Shown here: one piece after another, positions 12,107 through 45,840 of the stretch
Layout of the letters: each line of letters opens with the position of its first letter
Numbering within the stretch: the first letter of the stretch is position 1
Source: Engraulis encrasicolus
Taxonomy: Eukaryota; Chordata; Actinopteri; Clupeiformes; Engraulidae
Assembly: GCF_034702125.1 (NCBI RefSeq)
Contig: NC_085865.1
Location: 26,179,067-26,243,066 of the forward strand
Direction of reading: 5' to 3'
DNA length: 64,000 nucleotides
Position numbers and translations under genes: made by a program
Notes under the pieces: model-generated
What the model saw: only the letters and a program-made list of their open reading frames with translations
Databases searched by the model: none
What the model was told of the DNA's origin: nothing

Positions 12107-13367
12107 ACATGGATTTTTGCCCGGTGTAAGCATTTTGTCCATAGTCACTGGAAAAAATGTTTGGCTCACTTTGGCAAGCCATGTAAGCCTGGATGGAACA
12201 AGTTATTTTTTCCAACAAATTATATTTTTTATGTTTGTAAACTAATGTAGAACTATTGCAATTTAGGAAAACTGACATACTGGCAATGTTTCATGCATGT
12301 TGGTGACACTTTGTGATTTTGTTGCATGTTACTTCATCCTTCAACAAAACAAATTTCCTGATTGAATGAATTCACAGTATACATGCAGTAGATTACTGCC
12401 CAATATGTTTGATTACAAGTCCAGTTGTAACTTGTATGATGCAATGCAGGAATCACACTGATTTAACGCCAAGCTTGCCCGTAGATTCTCTAAACGAGAG
12501 CTGAAGACCTACCGAACATGACTTGACTGTCGCTTCAGGCTTTATAAGTAGAAAGCATCTGATAAACTAAGAAGAATACATGCATCTGAAGTCATTCATA
12601 ATGACATTATGAGTCACAAAGCAATACAAATGTGAACAAAACTGTGATGAAACTCTTAAATAGGTCAGTGTCCTGAAGAAGATAACATTCACTGATGTAG
12701 TAGAGATATGATGTCTATGTTCATACTGTAACAATCTCTTCACTCAACTCAAAACAGATTTGACTTTAAACTGCCTTTGATTTATGGTACCTTATACATG
12801 TTCTGCATGCATGCACACAATGCATGAATACTATATGAGGGATGAGAGCCAAACAGCACTGATTGAGTTCCTGACCCGGACTGACCGTAACACAACTCAG
12901 TTGCCTGTTGGTGACTTCATCCAGTCCTCATCATTACTTCAGAGTTCAGAGCATGACTGTGCACGGTTGGAAATGGGAAAATCAAGAGAGAGGGAGCAAA
13001 TGAGTCATGGCATGAGATACTGCGTGCGCTCTCATAGAGGGTAATCCTATGGGGCACATCAGACATTAGACTACTGCTTAAATCATTGAAGATTTAAATG
13101 CTTTGGTTGGTAAGGCAAGACTGTGCTGACTGTGACCTATACCGCTTCGTGAGACGTGTACTGTACTGTATGTGTGGACTCTGGACACAGACATGACTCC
13201 TGAAAGAATCGGAAAGAATCAACACTTTCCAAAAGCACACTTCCAGAACTCCTTAACCATTGCCAATCTGACAGGTCTTATAATGCATAGGACCGTGGTG
13301 TACCCATGTGTACATACGGTATGAAAATCAGTGATGCTGTTTGCTGTACATACAGTATGTCAGATTG

Positions 13368-13368
13368 A

Positions 13369-13427
<59 letters not shown>

Positions 13428-13451
13428 GAAGGAAGGAAGGAAGGAAGGAAG
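13368..13451. repeat. GAAA/GGAA microsatellite
   Basis: GAAA units change to GGAA units at 13427. Confidence 0.97.
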
Positions 13452-13872
13452 AAACAGACCAAGACTAGAATGAGAGTGCATTTAGGGTAATGTACTCCAA
13501 ATGTGCCCTGGGTGTTTTGTCAGTGGGGTGCGTCTCTATCTGAATGAGGGGGGGTTGGATAAGTGATTGGCCTCTCCTCTCCTCTGCTGTGCAGAAGGCT
13601 ATATGGACCCTGGGGGAGGAGAACACCAGTAACGCACAATACCTCACATTCAACAGCAGTCACTGACATGAAGTAATGTAACGGTTCCCAAACATTTTTT
13701 TTTGCTGGGACAGCTTTTCGGATCTAAGACCCACTTTTGGACCCAAGCATTTCCCAAACATTGCTTAATTTTATTGTGAAAACTGAAGGGAAAGAGTACG
13801 TTATTGTTATTAACAACAATGAAAAGCCTTCAAGGTTTTATGAAAACAGTCCCTTCTCTCCGTGACCCCCTT

Positions 13873-14035
13873 GCAGGGCTGCTGATAGCTTTGGCCAGGC
13901 CCAGGACAATGTCATCTGAAAGGGCCCCCCCAGCCCAATACATACAATGTAATCAGGCCCAAATTCTGTCCCCCCCCTCTCTCCCTGGGCCCGGGACAAA
14001 TGTCCCCTTCGTCCCCCCCCTGTCATCACCCCTGT
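13873..14035 (-). repeat. MITE-like element, GGGACAAAGG family
   Basis: This minus-strand copy begins at + GCAGGGCTGCTGATAGCTTT and ends in a GTCCCCCCC-rich block. It has the same architecture as the copy at 15009. Confidence 0.6.
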
Positions 14036-14579
14036 CCCCTTGCATACCTCTGCAGCCTCCTGTAGGGCTCCTGACTGAGCCCCAGTTTGGGAACCACTGC
14101 AGTACTGCATGAATATGAGTCATCTAGGGGAGGGAGACAAAATCATGATGCACGAATGGGAACTGTCATGTGCTTCTTGAACTTCGTCTGAGGCCGCGTT
14201 CAGCATGCATGTCACACTGGTGAATGCTGTAGATTCTCTACTGTATTGATTAGTGGAAACAAAAAAACCCAATGCAGAGCAAAAATGAACAATACAGTTA
14301 AACCACTATGCTCAATGGGAAGTGCATGAGTAATTACATAGGTTTGTTTTGTGTTACTGCATCTTAGGACAAGTCAAATAAACTGTTATACGAAGTTACA
14401 TACAAAACCCATGGCCTCAACGTATTCATTCAAATTCATTGTCATTAAACAACCATGAAAAATCAAATACAAACAACAAACTAATCAAATATAAATACAG
14501 CCAACTAAAGAACACAATTGTACATTTACCGCCAATACAAAGAATGGTTCTGCATATGCACACATGCAGTTATAAATAC

Positions 14580-14789
<210 letters not shown>

Positions 14790-15008
14790 CACACTGCAGT
14801 TGAAATGAATTGGTTTGGGTCATGCTTCACATTCGGGCCCCCCACAATGTTCCCTAAGCTCCAACATAAGCCATTTTCGTGTTCCCCCAAACAGCTTAAC
14901 AATGAGCTGTGCTTAAAGCATGAAGTATGTAGGGGAGCCATGGGCCGGCCGGTCCATCGTCATGCATGCTTCACTAAAGCACAAACCACGCAAGGGCACA
15001 CAGTAGTG

Positions 15009-15175
15009 GCGGTCAGGGCCGCTAACAGGGGGGACAAAGGGGTATGTTGTCCTGGGCCCAGGGAGATAGAGGGCCCAGAATTGGTTCCCCATTACATTGC
15101 AGGCCTATGTATTGGGCTGGGGGGCCCTCTCAGATGACTTTGTCCCGATCCCAGCAAAAGCTGTCAGCGGCCTTG
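15009..15175 (+). repeat. MITE-like element with terminal inverted repeats, GGGACAAAGG family
   Basis: The element starts CAGGGCCGCTAACAG and ends CTGTCAGCGGCCTTG, giving near-perfect 15-bp terminal inverted repeats. Flanks GTGGCGGT and GTGACTGT are only partly alike, so an 8-bp hAT duplication is possible but decayed. No coding capacity is seen. Confidence 0.65.
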
Positions 15176-15693
15176 GTGACTGTATACCTGTAAATTGGAT
15201 TTTGGTATTGAGCTATGGAGAGTTGGAGCGAGGTTTGTTTGTCCATCCGGCCTGGCCCGTCCTGCAATGGTGGTTTACAAGAATGCCAAATGCAGGGGAT
15301 GGGCATGGGGGATACTGAAACTTTAAATGGGTTTTAGGTAGAGCATTACTGTATGATTCTTACTTTGGAATCGCTATACAGATGGTGACGTGAAGAGAAG
15401 GCAATCCTCTTACCAAGTGGAACAAAGTGGAAGTTTGGCATATGTGGGTTTTGAAAAAAAAAACCCACCAAAACAGTGTGTCGAGATACAGTAAGTGGAG
15501 AGACGTCATCTGAGGAGATGAATAAAGTGAAGTGGTGGTGCCGTGCAAGGATGGGGGGGAGGGAGGGTTAGCAAATGGCTTGAAGGGTATCATGGCAGGT
15601 AGATTCCCATTGTGTAATAGGATTTACTCTAGTAACCTGCACACACACTGTAGATCAAAGATTGGCACTGTGCCATCTGGATGCTTAGAAGTG

Positions 15694-15837
<144 letters not shown>

Positions 15838-16329
15838 TGTATTGTTTGATACGGCTTTGAGTTTGTTGTTTGATGAGGCATTGAATATGCTTACTGATAA
15901 TATTACTAAGAATAAGCAATGGCTTGGCTTGATGTGCTGGAAGGTACAGGCACAGATACAGAGGGAATTGTGGATGGGGTACTATCACATAAAACTTTAT
16001 TTGTGGTTTTAAGAGAGACTGAAACCTCATGGATGTATAATTAAGTGTTGTACTTAGTGTGTTTTTCTCAATAGGTGAATCAGGTAAATAAATGCTAGTT
16101 CATTAACTCTCGGAATGGTTCCATGGAGAGAGAAACCTCTGTGCTGAACTATTACGTTCATTATTATGTGAATATTCAAGAGAACAATGCTCTGCACTGC
16201 CTACCAGGAGACTCACCCACTGGTTAACTTTTATATACAAGGCAATACTTTGACTACTGCCACCCTACATCTGCAGCCTAATCACTGTAAGGAACATTGA
16301 CACTCATGGTGTGCGTTCCAATGACCATT

Positions 16330-16640
16330 TGCTACTCTCTGTCCCCTGTTTTCGTACAGGACAGGGAAAAGGGCCTTTGCTTTTTCTGGTTCTACCTCAT
16401 GGAACAACTTACAAAAGGATTTGAAATGAATGGAACTGATTCCATTGAGCGATTTTGATTCCAGGATGAGAACACTTGAGACCAGACATTGTCTGTAATT
16501 GTTTTATTTTGTTTTATTTGATTTTAAAAAAATATTTTGTAACTTCCACCTGGCCAGGCCATGTAAAAGAGATTTTTAAAAAATCTCAACAGATTTATTT
16601 TCCTGGTAAAATAAATGTTAAAAAAGCCTTAAAATGGTTG
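16330..16640 (+). mobile_element. 3' end of a non-LTR retrotransposon (LINE)
   Basis: The plus strand carries traces of a LINE reverse-transcriptase C-terminus (SWNNLQKDLK, then LIPLSDFDSRMRTLETRHC, interrupted by stops). A short 3' UTR follows, containing AAAAGAGATTTTTAAAAAAT and ending CCTGGTAAAATAAATG, a common fish LINE tail. It is broken and not coding. Confidence 0.6.
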
Positions 16641-16709
16641 TAGTAGACCCTGAGATTATTATGAGTTTTGCAGAGTCTTATCGATGGGACACATTGGGTT
16701 AAGGTGCTG

Positions 16710-17170
16710 ACTACTTTATACTTAGCTGACAATTTTATCCAAAGCGACTTGCTGTCGCTTTACAGTAGGTACAGTTAAATTAAGTTTTGCATGTATGCAG
16801 TAGTAAAAGGCTAATTTCCAATGACTGTCCCTAGAAGGGCTTTTATAATACTACATACTGTAAATAGATTAAACCTATCCATTCATCCAAACCATTAATT
16901 TATCCTAAAAGTCATATACATATTACTTAACACCCATACATGTACATAATCAATGCCCATCCAACAATTCATCCATTCATCCACTAATTCATTAATAACA
17001 TGATAAATGATGAAAATTGCCTACCTTTCCTTACCCCTAACCGAACATAGTATACATATTGCCATGGACAGACAGGATAGTAATTACAGATTCAGGAGCA
17101 ATGGCGAGTGAGATGCCTTGCTCAAGGGCACTTCAGTCATGTAGGGACACACGACACACTTTCTGTCTAC
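16710..17170 (-). repeat. SINE in two pieces (minus strand)
   Basis: The tail side TTAGCTGACAATTTTATCCA and the body side GCCTTGCTCAAGGGCACTTC are the two halves of the SINE that is intact at 38844-39010. About 300 bp of unrelated AT-rich sequence lies between them. Confidence 0.45.
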
Positions 17171-17218
17171 TGGTAGAGCAAGGATAGGGTCGCTCCAAAG
17201 AACTGATGCAGTAGAATC

Positions 17219-17315
17219 AGAGGCGATTCTAGGGTCAGTGGAAGCCCCAGGCAAAAATCCAAAGGAATGACCATTTAAAATAAATAGGCATTAATGTAGC
17301 TTAAAGTGTGATGAG
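17219..17315. repeat. Fragment of a hAT-like element with CAGAGGCGATT end
   Basis: CAGAGGCGATTCTAGGG followed by GGAAGCCCCAGGC has the same end, CAGAGGCGATT, as the reverse complement of the right end of the hAT-like element at 61723-63144. The other end is not identified. Confidence 0.35.
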
Positions 17316-19286
17316 ATGTGCCTCTGAGTAGAGTAGAGCAATGGTGTTGCTGCTCTACTCTAGGCTACGTAGGGACACTCGGAGGCTTCACGGTGGCTAT
17401 CTGGGTGTGCCAATTAAGGGACAGGCATGGGATCTGGTTGATCTCTAATCGGCTAGAGGGCACCTGTGGAGCTGAGCTGCCATGTGGTGTGAGCCCCCGT
17501 GGCATACAGGCATGAAGTAAAAGGTAGTCGAAAGGTAAAAGGTAATCGAGAGGTAACGGGCCCAGTCAGTTAGGGACACAGTCTCATAGCGTCCGGATGC
17601 GCACACTGTCTTTTCCAGTTGATGGCTACTCTTTTGTGTTTTTTTTTCACTGTGTAATTAATTAAGATAAAACTTCATCGTCTATCACACACGTGTCACA
17701 GAAAATTGTCTTTTGAAGTGGCTTCGGCCATTCACACAGACATTACACGAGACATGACAAAACAAGACAAGTACTGTGTGTTGGTCCACAGACACTCCCT
17801 TGCCTTGCCTGTAGAAAACTAACAAGTGAGTAGGACATGGTTGTCCCACAATATAATTCAGCTATTACAGTAAGCGCTTGGCACATAGCATGTTTACACA
17901 AACAGGCATTCCCCTCACCAATGCAACATGCAAATATTTACTGTTTTGCACAACACTACTGTGCAACATACAGTAAAATGTATTTTGCTGTTGTTACTGT
18001 GTAGATGGTGTAATGCCACCCTAAGGAAAAACAAGTGTCACAACTAATGTCTTTGTTGACAATGACATTGGAGTTATTTTACATTTTGTGTGATTAAATG
18101 TTGCCTTTTGCCAAGCACACTGATTTATAGTTGGTTAACTATGAGCACATAGCCTGGGAACTCCCATACTGCTTTTAGTTCTACACAATCGTTTCGATCT
18201 GAAAGACAGTATGGCGAGGATGACTCATAACGTACAAGATCATGGGATCTGTGTCATAATGGCCAAGCATTCCGACCTTAACAGTTTCTCTGCCCAATCA
18301 GAGAGCAGGGCAGTGTGTCATAATAGCCAAGTATTCCGGCCCCATACGGAATTTACAATAGGCAACTCCCCAGACCTAATCTCACTTGTGATTAGGTCTG
18401 GTGTTAACCAGGCAAATGAGCACATGGTCATGGTGAGCAATGCAAACACGCTCTGTATCTGCCCACTGCTGCTGAGAGCAGAAACTGTAGGTTCACAATG
18501 CCTTTTCACATTAGGTCTGATTAATTGTATATTACTATGATGACTCAAAACTATGTATCCAGGTTCTCAGGGTAACCTGGAACCAAGAGGTAGGTTTCCA
18601 GACCCGGAAAAAAACTTTATGAATCACATGCCATAGTCAAAATCAAAACCACAGAAATGGCATAATACAGTACCATCATAATAAATACCATAGGTTGCGA
18701 CAAAGCACCGGGCACTCTTCTCCATGTGAAATTACGCCACCTAGTGGCCCAGTATCTCACTGCATCTGGACTGGCTAACTACACTTTCATTTGGCTACCT
18801 CTCCATCTTCACAAATCAATCACAAACAGAAAACTACGGAAAAAAATCCCTGGGATCTTTCAGGAGGTCTCTACGTCCAGAAAAACAGTGATCTCATATC
18901 TTACATACTTTGCACATCCTGGCCATTGTTGCCTAAGCCAGGAGTTTTTAGGTGCAACGTCTTGACTCTCATCTGGGGATTTTTATGCTGCCTGAGGCTG
19001 TGAGATATTTCATATAATGCACGGCATTATACTCTCCAGCCATTGAATACAGTATGGTAATGGTGGATAATGTGTGGTTGAGTCACTTGACGCAGTGACT
19101 CAGTTCTCACTTCTCAATTCTAAGAATTAAAAGGTTTTGTGGTTGAGTTTTCTCTGTCTCCCTCTCTGTCTCTCTCTCTCTCTCTCAGAGACAGAGAAAG
19201 GGGGATTCGAGCAGAAGATGAATGAAAAAATCAAGGGAAGTGAAAAAGGAAACGGATTCAAAACTATTAAAATGATTAAAAAGTTA

Positions 19287-19292
19287 TTTATT
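19287..19292 (-). terminator. anks6: Candidate polyadenylation signal for anks6
   Basis: The minus strand has AATAAA here and ATTAAA at 19413-19418, about 1.0-1.15 kb downstream of the last recognised coding exon. No closer AATAAA was seen after the exon. Assignment is tentative because the end of the last exon is not certain. Confidence 0.25.
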
Positions 19293-20442
19293 TCAAGAAT
19301 TAGAAATACTTAAATCTGAAAATATCATGTTTTGTTATTTACCAACAGAATCTTTTTGACATTTGATACATTAAGCAAATTCTATTTAAACATATTATAC
19401 ATGTTTTAATACATCTATTACAAAATACAATAATAACACAAGTCGAGGTCCCTTTTTGACATTCGCTTCCCATTTTCCTGTCCTCTAAAAATTCTTCAAA
19501 CCTCTCCTCCACATCCCTTCATCTGTGGTTTCCCTGTGTGTCCGTCTGAGACTTTCTGCACAACATGGCACCGGCCATATGACACTCAAGCAGCAGAAAA
19601 CCTAAAATGACCTTTTCAGTCTCCTCAGTTGACTTTTTTTTGGCATGCCCTCCACTGCCACCTGGTGTCTATTTTATGTAAAGACAGACAAATTCTTCGC
19701 CCTTACTCTAGAATTCTAGAACTCTCTAGAACTCTAGAATTCACCATACATCTTCAGATGCTCTTGCAGTGTAGGGGGTAACTGTGAACCAGAAATGGGG
19801 TGTTGGTGTTACTATGTGTAATGCCACCCCTAGTCCAAATTTCTGCCCTCCCCTGTTGCTGACGAGACTGGCTTGATTGAGTGGCCCGATAAACTCTTGA
19901 GCTGCAGCATCCTCACACACACTTCGGTGCTCTGGGACCCTGGCGTCCAGGAAGACCTCATTCACCAATCAGACCCTAGGAGTAGGGTCACATGACGTAC
20001 AAGGCATCCTGATAGGGAAGAAACTCCATCTTGGTCCGCCTGCTGATGCTACCTCTTGTTAGGTGTGCGTACCTGGTGTCTTGACCACCCTGTTGGTGCT
20101 AAGAACACATGGAAAACAGAAAAAGTCCATTAAAATCATTGACATAAAATGTACAAATCACTATACACCTCTCCTACACATACTTGACTATTTGTCAATT
20201 AATAGAAGGTATGTCAAAATGGACAGTATTCGGTTGCTGACAAAACAACAAAATGAGCCAAAATATTTGTGATGTTTACAAAGTTTTACATCAGAATTTT
20301 CGAGACAAGAGCTTTCAAATCCACTTTCCAAGAAAGACAGTCCCGTGCAAAGCGCCCAGACTCTTACTTGTTTGTTTACAAGTCTGCCTGTATCGAGTGT
20401 CTGTGTCTGTGGAGCAACCGAGGTTAAGGAGGGTGGACTCAC
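19293..20442 (-). other. Presumed anks6 3' UTR or last intron plus terminal exon
   Basis: I could not identify a terminal coding exon here. The stretch holds an A/T-rich segment and a TCTAGAATTC-like tandem motif near 19710-19742. It may be 3' UTR if the GTGAGT donor at 20442 is not used. Confidence 0.3.
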
Positions 20443-40650
<20,208 letters not shown>

Positions 40651-41260
40651 CTCTGAAACACCCCAGTTGTGCAGTAAAGAGCTAAAAGTTCTTCTCCGCT
40701 ATTCCCAATGTTTATCGGCGTATCCGGATTAAAAGACATCGCGTTCGCATCCAGAGATGGGAAGACTCTGAAGAAATAAAGTTGTTTTTCTTTTTTGGAA
40801 ATCGAAACGGCAACAAACCGACTTTTCCGCGACAAAAATCAACTTTTGTTAAAGTAAGCCATAGTTTTAACCGGTGGCGGTGTCGCCCTGAGGAATCTCG
40901 AAGTCTTCCCTACAATATGCAGCGCATGCGTTAACGGGACGTAAAAGGAGACCACTTCGAACTTCCTTTACTATCCAGGGGGCAGGGTGAAGGCGTTCCG
41001 TTAGACAGCAAATTGACCGTGTGGTGAGATTTCTCACAAATCACTGTTCGTGTTGTCGGGTTTTATAATCCCGAAACTATTCGGAGAATTCTATTGTCTC
41101 CCCGCTATTCATTTAGGAAACATTTAAACAAGACTATCCCCACATCACCAACGACTTCTCTCCACGACTCAGGGTAAAACAGTGACAGGTTGCGACGCGA
41201 GTTGTAGGCCTAATCCACACAGAGGATGTGCGTCGTCATTTTATGGACTACGTTTGTAGG
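40651..41260 (-). promoter_or_regulatory. anks6: Upstream region of anks6
   Basis: This non-repetitive, CpG-containing DNA lies directly upstream of the start codon. It includes GCGCATGCG (40922-40930), a partial NRF1-like site. No TATA box was recognised. Its promoter role is inferred from position only. Confidence 0.35.
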
Positions 41261-41616
41261 CCTATACCAGACAATATGGATTTCAGCAATCACAAGTAGG
41301 CTCTTGTTTGCACAATTATCAGTGGCCTGTGACGCACGGTACGCGAAACTCCCCAAAGTAGGACGCACAGGGAAAATATAGCAAAAATGTTAATTTGACA
41401 AAGAAAGAAAGAAATGGATTGGGAACAAAGGGCACCAATAATTAATATGGAACTATCCCCACGTTTGGCCTCAAATCCGGGGTGATAGGGGGGCAAGCAG
41501 GGCATTTGCCCCTGTTAGTGTCCTGGGCCTTCCCGTAATGGTGGGGAGGGCCCAATTATGACCTTGGCAGGTCTGATATTGCCGGACTGTCAGGCCTCAC
41601 AATAGACACCTTCAGC

Positions 41617-41618
<2 letters not shown>

Positions 41619-41708
<90 letters not shown>
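41619..41708. repeat. CA microsatellite
   Basis: Perfect, followed by CAT units. Confidence 0.97.
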
Positions 41709-41710
<2 letters not shown>

Positions 41711-41965
41711 ACCATCATCATCATTATCTACCACAGCACTTACACATCTCTCACAGGAAGTTATTGTGTAGTGCCGGACTGCTTGGTGTCATCTTACCAA
41801 AAAGCTGCATGGGGTATATGTCTCCTAAGTTGACAGTAATTCAGGAAGATGAGATCAATCCTGTCTGACCTTTCATGTCATGTAGTGTAGCCAAGCCATT
41901 CCCAAACTTCAGAATACCAGGGCCCACTTTGTGAAACATTTCCACGTCCAAGACAACTACCAGGA

Positions 41966-42097
41966 ACTCTGACAGGAGGGACAAAGGGGTCAGTTGTCCC
42001 GGGCCCTATAAGATGGGGGCCCAAAATTGGGTCCTCATACATTGAATGTATTGGGTGGGGGGCCCTTCCAGATGACTTTGCTGCCAGCAGCCCTGCA
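41966..42097 (+). repeat. MITE-like element, GGGACAAAGG family
   Basis: It runs from CTCTGACAGGAGGGACAAAG to GCCAGCAGCCCTGC. A shorter related block (GGGGGGCAAGCAGGGCATTT) lies at about 41485-41560. Confidence 0.55.
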
Positions 42098-42593
42098 ACT
42101 ACTGCCACCCCCCCGCCCCCAAAAGGAGACATATCAAACTGATGATACTCAAATAATATTTAATTGCTTTATCCCGTTGCCCCCTTGTGATTGATAAATT
42201 AAATACACTATCATATCATGACAGATGACTCTGCACACAAGTCTAGACCAAAGCTATTAGCTTTACCAAATTAAATTGGAATTGAATCCCTGTCACGTAA
42301 CAATGCAAACAGCAGCACTGTGTATTGAAAACCCCAGAGATAACCTGTACCAGACTGTTTTTCCAGCACTGTTGCCATTATTGAAATCATACTTCATCTC
42401 TCCTCTCTCTCCCTCCCTCTCTATCTTACACGTGTCTGTCTACCCTGGCCGCATCACAGTTGAACCGATAAAAGATAAACCCAATGCAACTGATTAAATA
42501 TAGGGGACTTAGCAAATCATGCGAGACAGGTTTTCATTTTGTGGGGAGCCTGTTTGTCAGTGCTATCAGGGAGTGCACAGCTGTCTACTGTTA

Positions 42594-42697
<104 letters not shown>

Positions 42698-43731
42698 CAG
42701 GAAGAAAGTGTGTGTGTGTGCGTGTGCGTGTACGTGTGCGTGCGCGCACGTGTGTGTGTATGTTTTGGCTCAGGGGGTTAGTCTGCTGTAGAAATCTGGC
42801 AAGCCGAGAGCAAAGGTTTTGTGCAAATTTGTGAAATCATTAAGTGATTTGGGGATTTTCAAATAGTAAACAAGATGTTTATGTAGAATCATTCACTGGA
42901 CAGAAAAAGCAGGCACAACGTATCTCAGAAATCTACTCATTGCACTCCAATGGATTTTATCCAAGCTTGAATCATTTGTGTTCATTTGGAATTACAGCTG
43001 CTTTTGACAATATAACAGTATGCCTACAGTTTTCATCATTGACATGAAGTATTGATGTTTGCCACTAGAGGGCACTCAAAGTCCATTGATTTAACCGTGA
43101 AGATTACACCATAACATCAAGGCCCCCACTTCCATCCACTCTGAAAATGAATGCATCACAGTGCATGACAAATGACCACCTTGAACTCTGGCAATTGGCC
43201 AAGAACAACACGCACCATAAGCTCTGTCACCGCCCTCACCAAATTACCGTGTCAAAAAACTGATATACAGCACAGTAATCTGGCCATGTTGCACCCCCTC
43301 ACTAAAACAATGCACAATGACCCAGGGCATAAAGCATCAACGGTGACAGAAATCAATAGCATTAGCAGGGGAGAGGTGCTGCCAAGTGACTTTGAACACC
43401 CTTCAAATCCTTAGTTATAAGAGGAAGAGTTGTAAGACTTATGAGGTGGCTTTTAAAATTCAATGCGGTATGAAAACCTCATGTGGGCTATTATTCTTGC
43501 CTCAGAAACATACAGTATCTGCTTTTTTGTTCTTTATCTGTCTTAGTTTTGTTCTTATACTGCTATTAAAAAAAAAAATGTTTTTACTATAGGCCTATCT
43601 TGTAATTTACATCTTGTTGCAGTATTCAATATAATATTTCTGGAGAAGGAATTGCTTTCAATCTCTATTTACAAATGTATACATGTACTATAGCCTACAA
43701 GTGTAGTGCTCACACATGTAAGTGTGTAGTG

Positions 43732-43777
43732 TTCTATTCTATTCTATTCTATTCTATTCTATTCTATTCTATTCTAT
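43732..43777. repeat. TTCTA pentamer array
   Basis: About 9 perfect units. Confidence 0.97.
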
Positions 43778-44296
43778 TTGAAACAAAACACATTTTTTCA
43801 AGTGCAGTATGAACTCCTTCTTATAATTCTGTGAAATGGAGATCCTGGTGAGCTGCACTATTGATCCTGAAGTGTGCTGTGAAAAAACTCCTGCCAGGTA
43901 CTTCTTCTGCCTGTGCTCTTAGACACAGCTCATTTCACTAATGGGCTGATCTACCATGGGAGTAGTGAACTGGAATATGTGCAGTAGGCCTATGAACGGG
44001 GATGGGCGCCTCTGATCCTGAGGTGAACGAGAACTCACATGAACTCAATCATAAGAAAGGCTACATGCAGTAACCTCATAACCTGAACTTTCTGAACCTT
44101 CCTCTGAAACAGTAAGCCCATTTCACTGGAATATGCCACAGTCCCCACTGAAATCTGAAATCCAGTACCATCGTTCCTTTCCCCCAGCAGGCAGTCATCA
44201 AGTCTCTACCGCCCAGTAGCACTCACACCTATTGAGATGAAGTGCTTTGAAAGACTGCTACTCGCAAAAATCAAGTCCATTGCCCCACCATCCCCC

Positions 44297-44710
44297 TAGG
44301 CCTGTAATGATCGATATCGAACCAAGCCGACGTACCGTACCGAAAAGACCTGTACCGAACCGAACAGTGCTGTACCGAAAGGTTGAGTAAAAGGCTCTGT
44401 TCATGTTTTTACATTATGCTGCCACTACATGCAGTGCATGGCTCATGCAGAACACTGAGACAGAATTCAAGAAAAAACAGGTATAGATGCTTGTTCTTTG
44501 TGAAACCTTGAACTGATGAAATCTCAGACCCAAAGTATCAGGTTGAATGTATTTCCTTTTTTTCCGTTTGTATTTTGACAATATTTTGGTGAAATAAACA
44601 ACGTGCTGAGGAAGAAAATGGTTTTCTATTTGGTTCCCATATACTGTACCAACAATGTAGGCTACCGAGCCGTGACCCTAAAACCGAGGTACGTACCGAA
44701 CAGTGGCAGT
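44297..44710. repeat. Possible DNA element with CCGAACCG-rich ends
   Basis: GTACCGTACCGAAAAGACC and GTACCGAACCGAACAG at the left and CTACCGAGCCGTGACCC at the right look like the borders of a repeat. A related CTGGTACCGAACCGTGA occurs at 53214. Ends are not defined. Confidence 0.35.
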
Positions 44711-45443
44711 TTTGGGGGGTGTGATGTTGGTAAGCACAAATTCTGTAACCAAGCCAAACTAGTGGGGTCTCCCCCGATGAGATTTTAAAAAATAAAAATG
44801 CTCTTAAATTGTGAATTTTGACCTCTTCAGACAGCTCCCTAGGCTACTAAGTAATTCTACCACGTAGCATTTCGCATCCTTCACTCCACGACTTGAAAAT
44901 ACAATCCAAATGTTCGCGTTGCATCTTACAGCAACAATTCATATCAATGCATTGAACAGAAAAACACATCACCACAGCCATCATTCTAGAAAGGGTGTGT
45001 TCTTATTCTGCTAGGTAGAACTAATAGAAATGAAGTCAAGAGTGGCCACGAGCATGCCGTTGCGACCAAGGTAGGCCTACACTGTACACGAGAGCTGCCA
45101 AAAACTTGCATAGGCCTGCCGTTAACTTGAAAACAGGCTATGGGAAAGACAGACACCAGCCCTTCTGAACAATTGTGAACCCATCCATGGTTGAGTGAGT
45201 CAACCCATTCCTAAGGCGCAAGCTTCATCAACAACCAAACATGTTACAGCGGACAAATATAACCTTACCTTAAAATGCTGTCTTGACCAGAAATCCCAAC
45301 CTTTCACTTAATCCACACATTTTCAAAATCATCATGTCCATGTTCCCGTTTGTAATCCATATGCTAATCAAGAAAGGCATATTGTGCTGCCGTTTAGCGA
45401 TTCTCTTCAACTAACTGTGGTTCGTGTTATCTGCATATTATAT

Positions 45444-45669
45444 TGTTATGTATGGGAATATATGGGTCTACTTTATTTCATTGCGCATTGATAGTGATTG
45501 TTTTAATAGTAATATGCACATGCGCATTAGTCTGTATTGAGTCTTCACAAGTTCACTAAAGGAGCCACGGCTCGTTAAATGGCAACTCTTGTGTCCGTGC
45601 TTTATTGTAGCACATAAGGTTGAATGTGTGTGTGTAACTTACAACCGAGTAATAACTGCATACACAACA
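45444..45669 (+). repeat. 5' LTR
   Basis: 226 bp, starting TGTTATGTATGG and ending GCATACACAACA. Compared by eye with the 3' LTR, I saw no difference. Confidence 0.95.
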
Positions 45670-45670
45670 A

Positions 45671-45690
45671 TTGGCGACGAGGATCTGTGA
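45671..45690 (+). other. Candidate primer binding site
   Basis: TTGGCGACGAGGATC starts one or two bases after the 5' LTR. It contains TGG, the complement of a tRNA CCA end. The tRNA was not identified. Confidence 0.55.
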
Positions 45691-45840
45691 AGAATCCAAG
45701 CGGAGCTTGACTTTAGCTCGTGAGGGAAGTGGAGAAACTTCGACGGCGAGAAGACCCACCGAGCGCGTGAGTGATGTTCTCTGGCGAGCTAAACTGCTAT
45801 TGACTGTGATAGAAGCTAGCATATTGAAACGCGGAGGAAA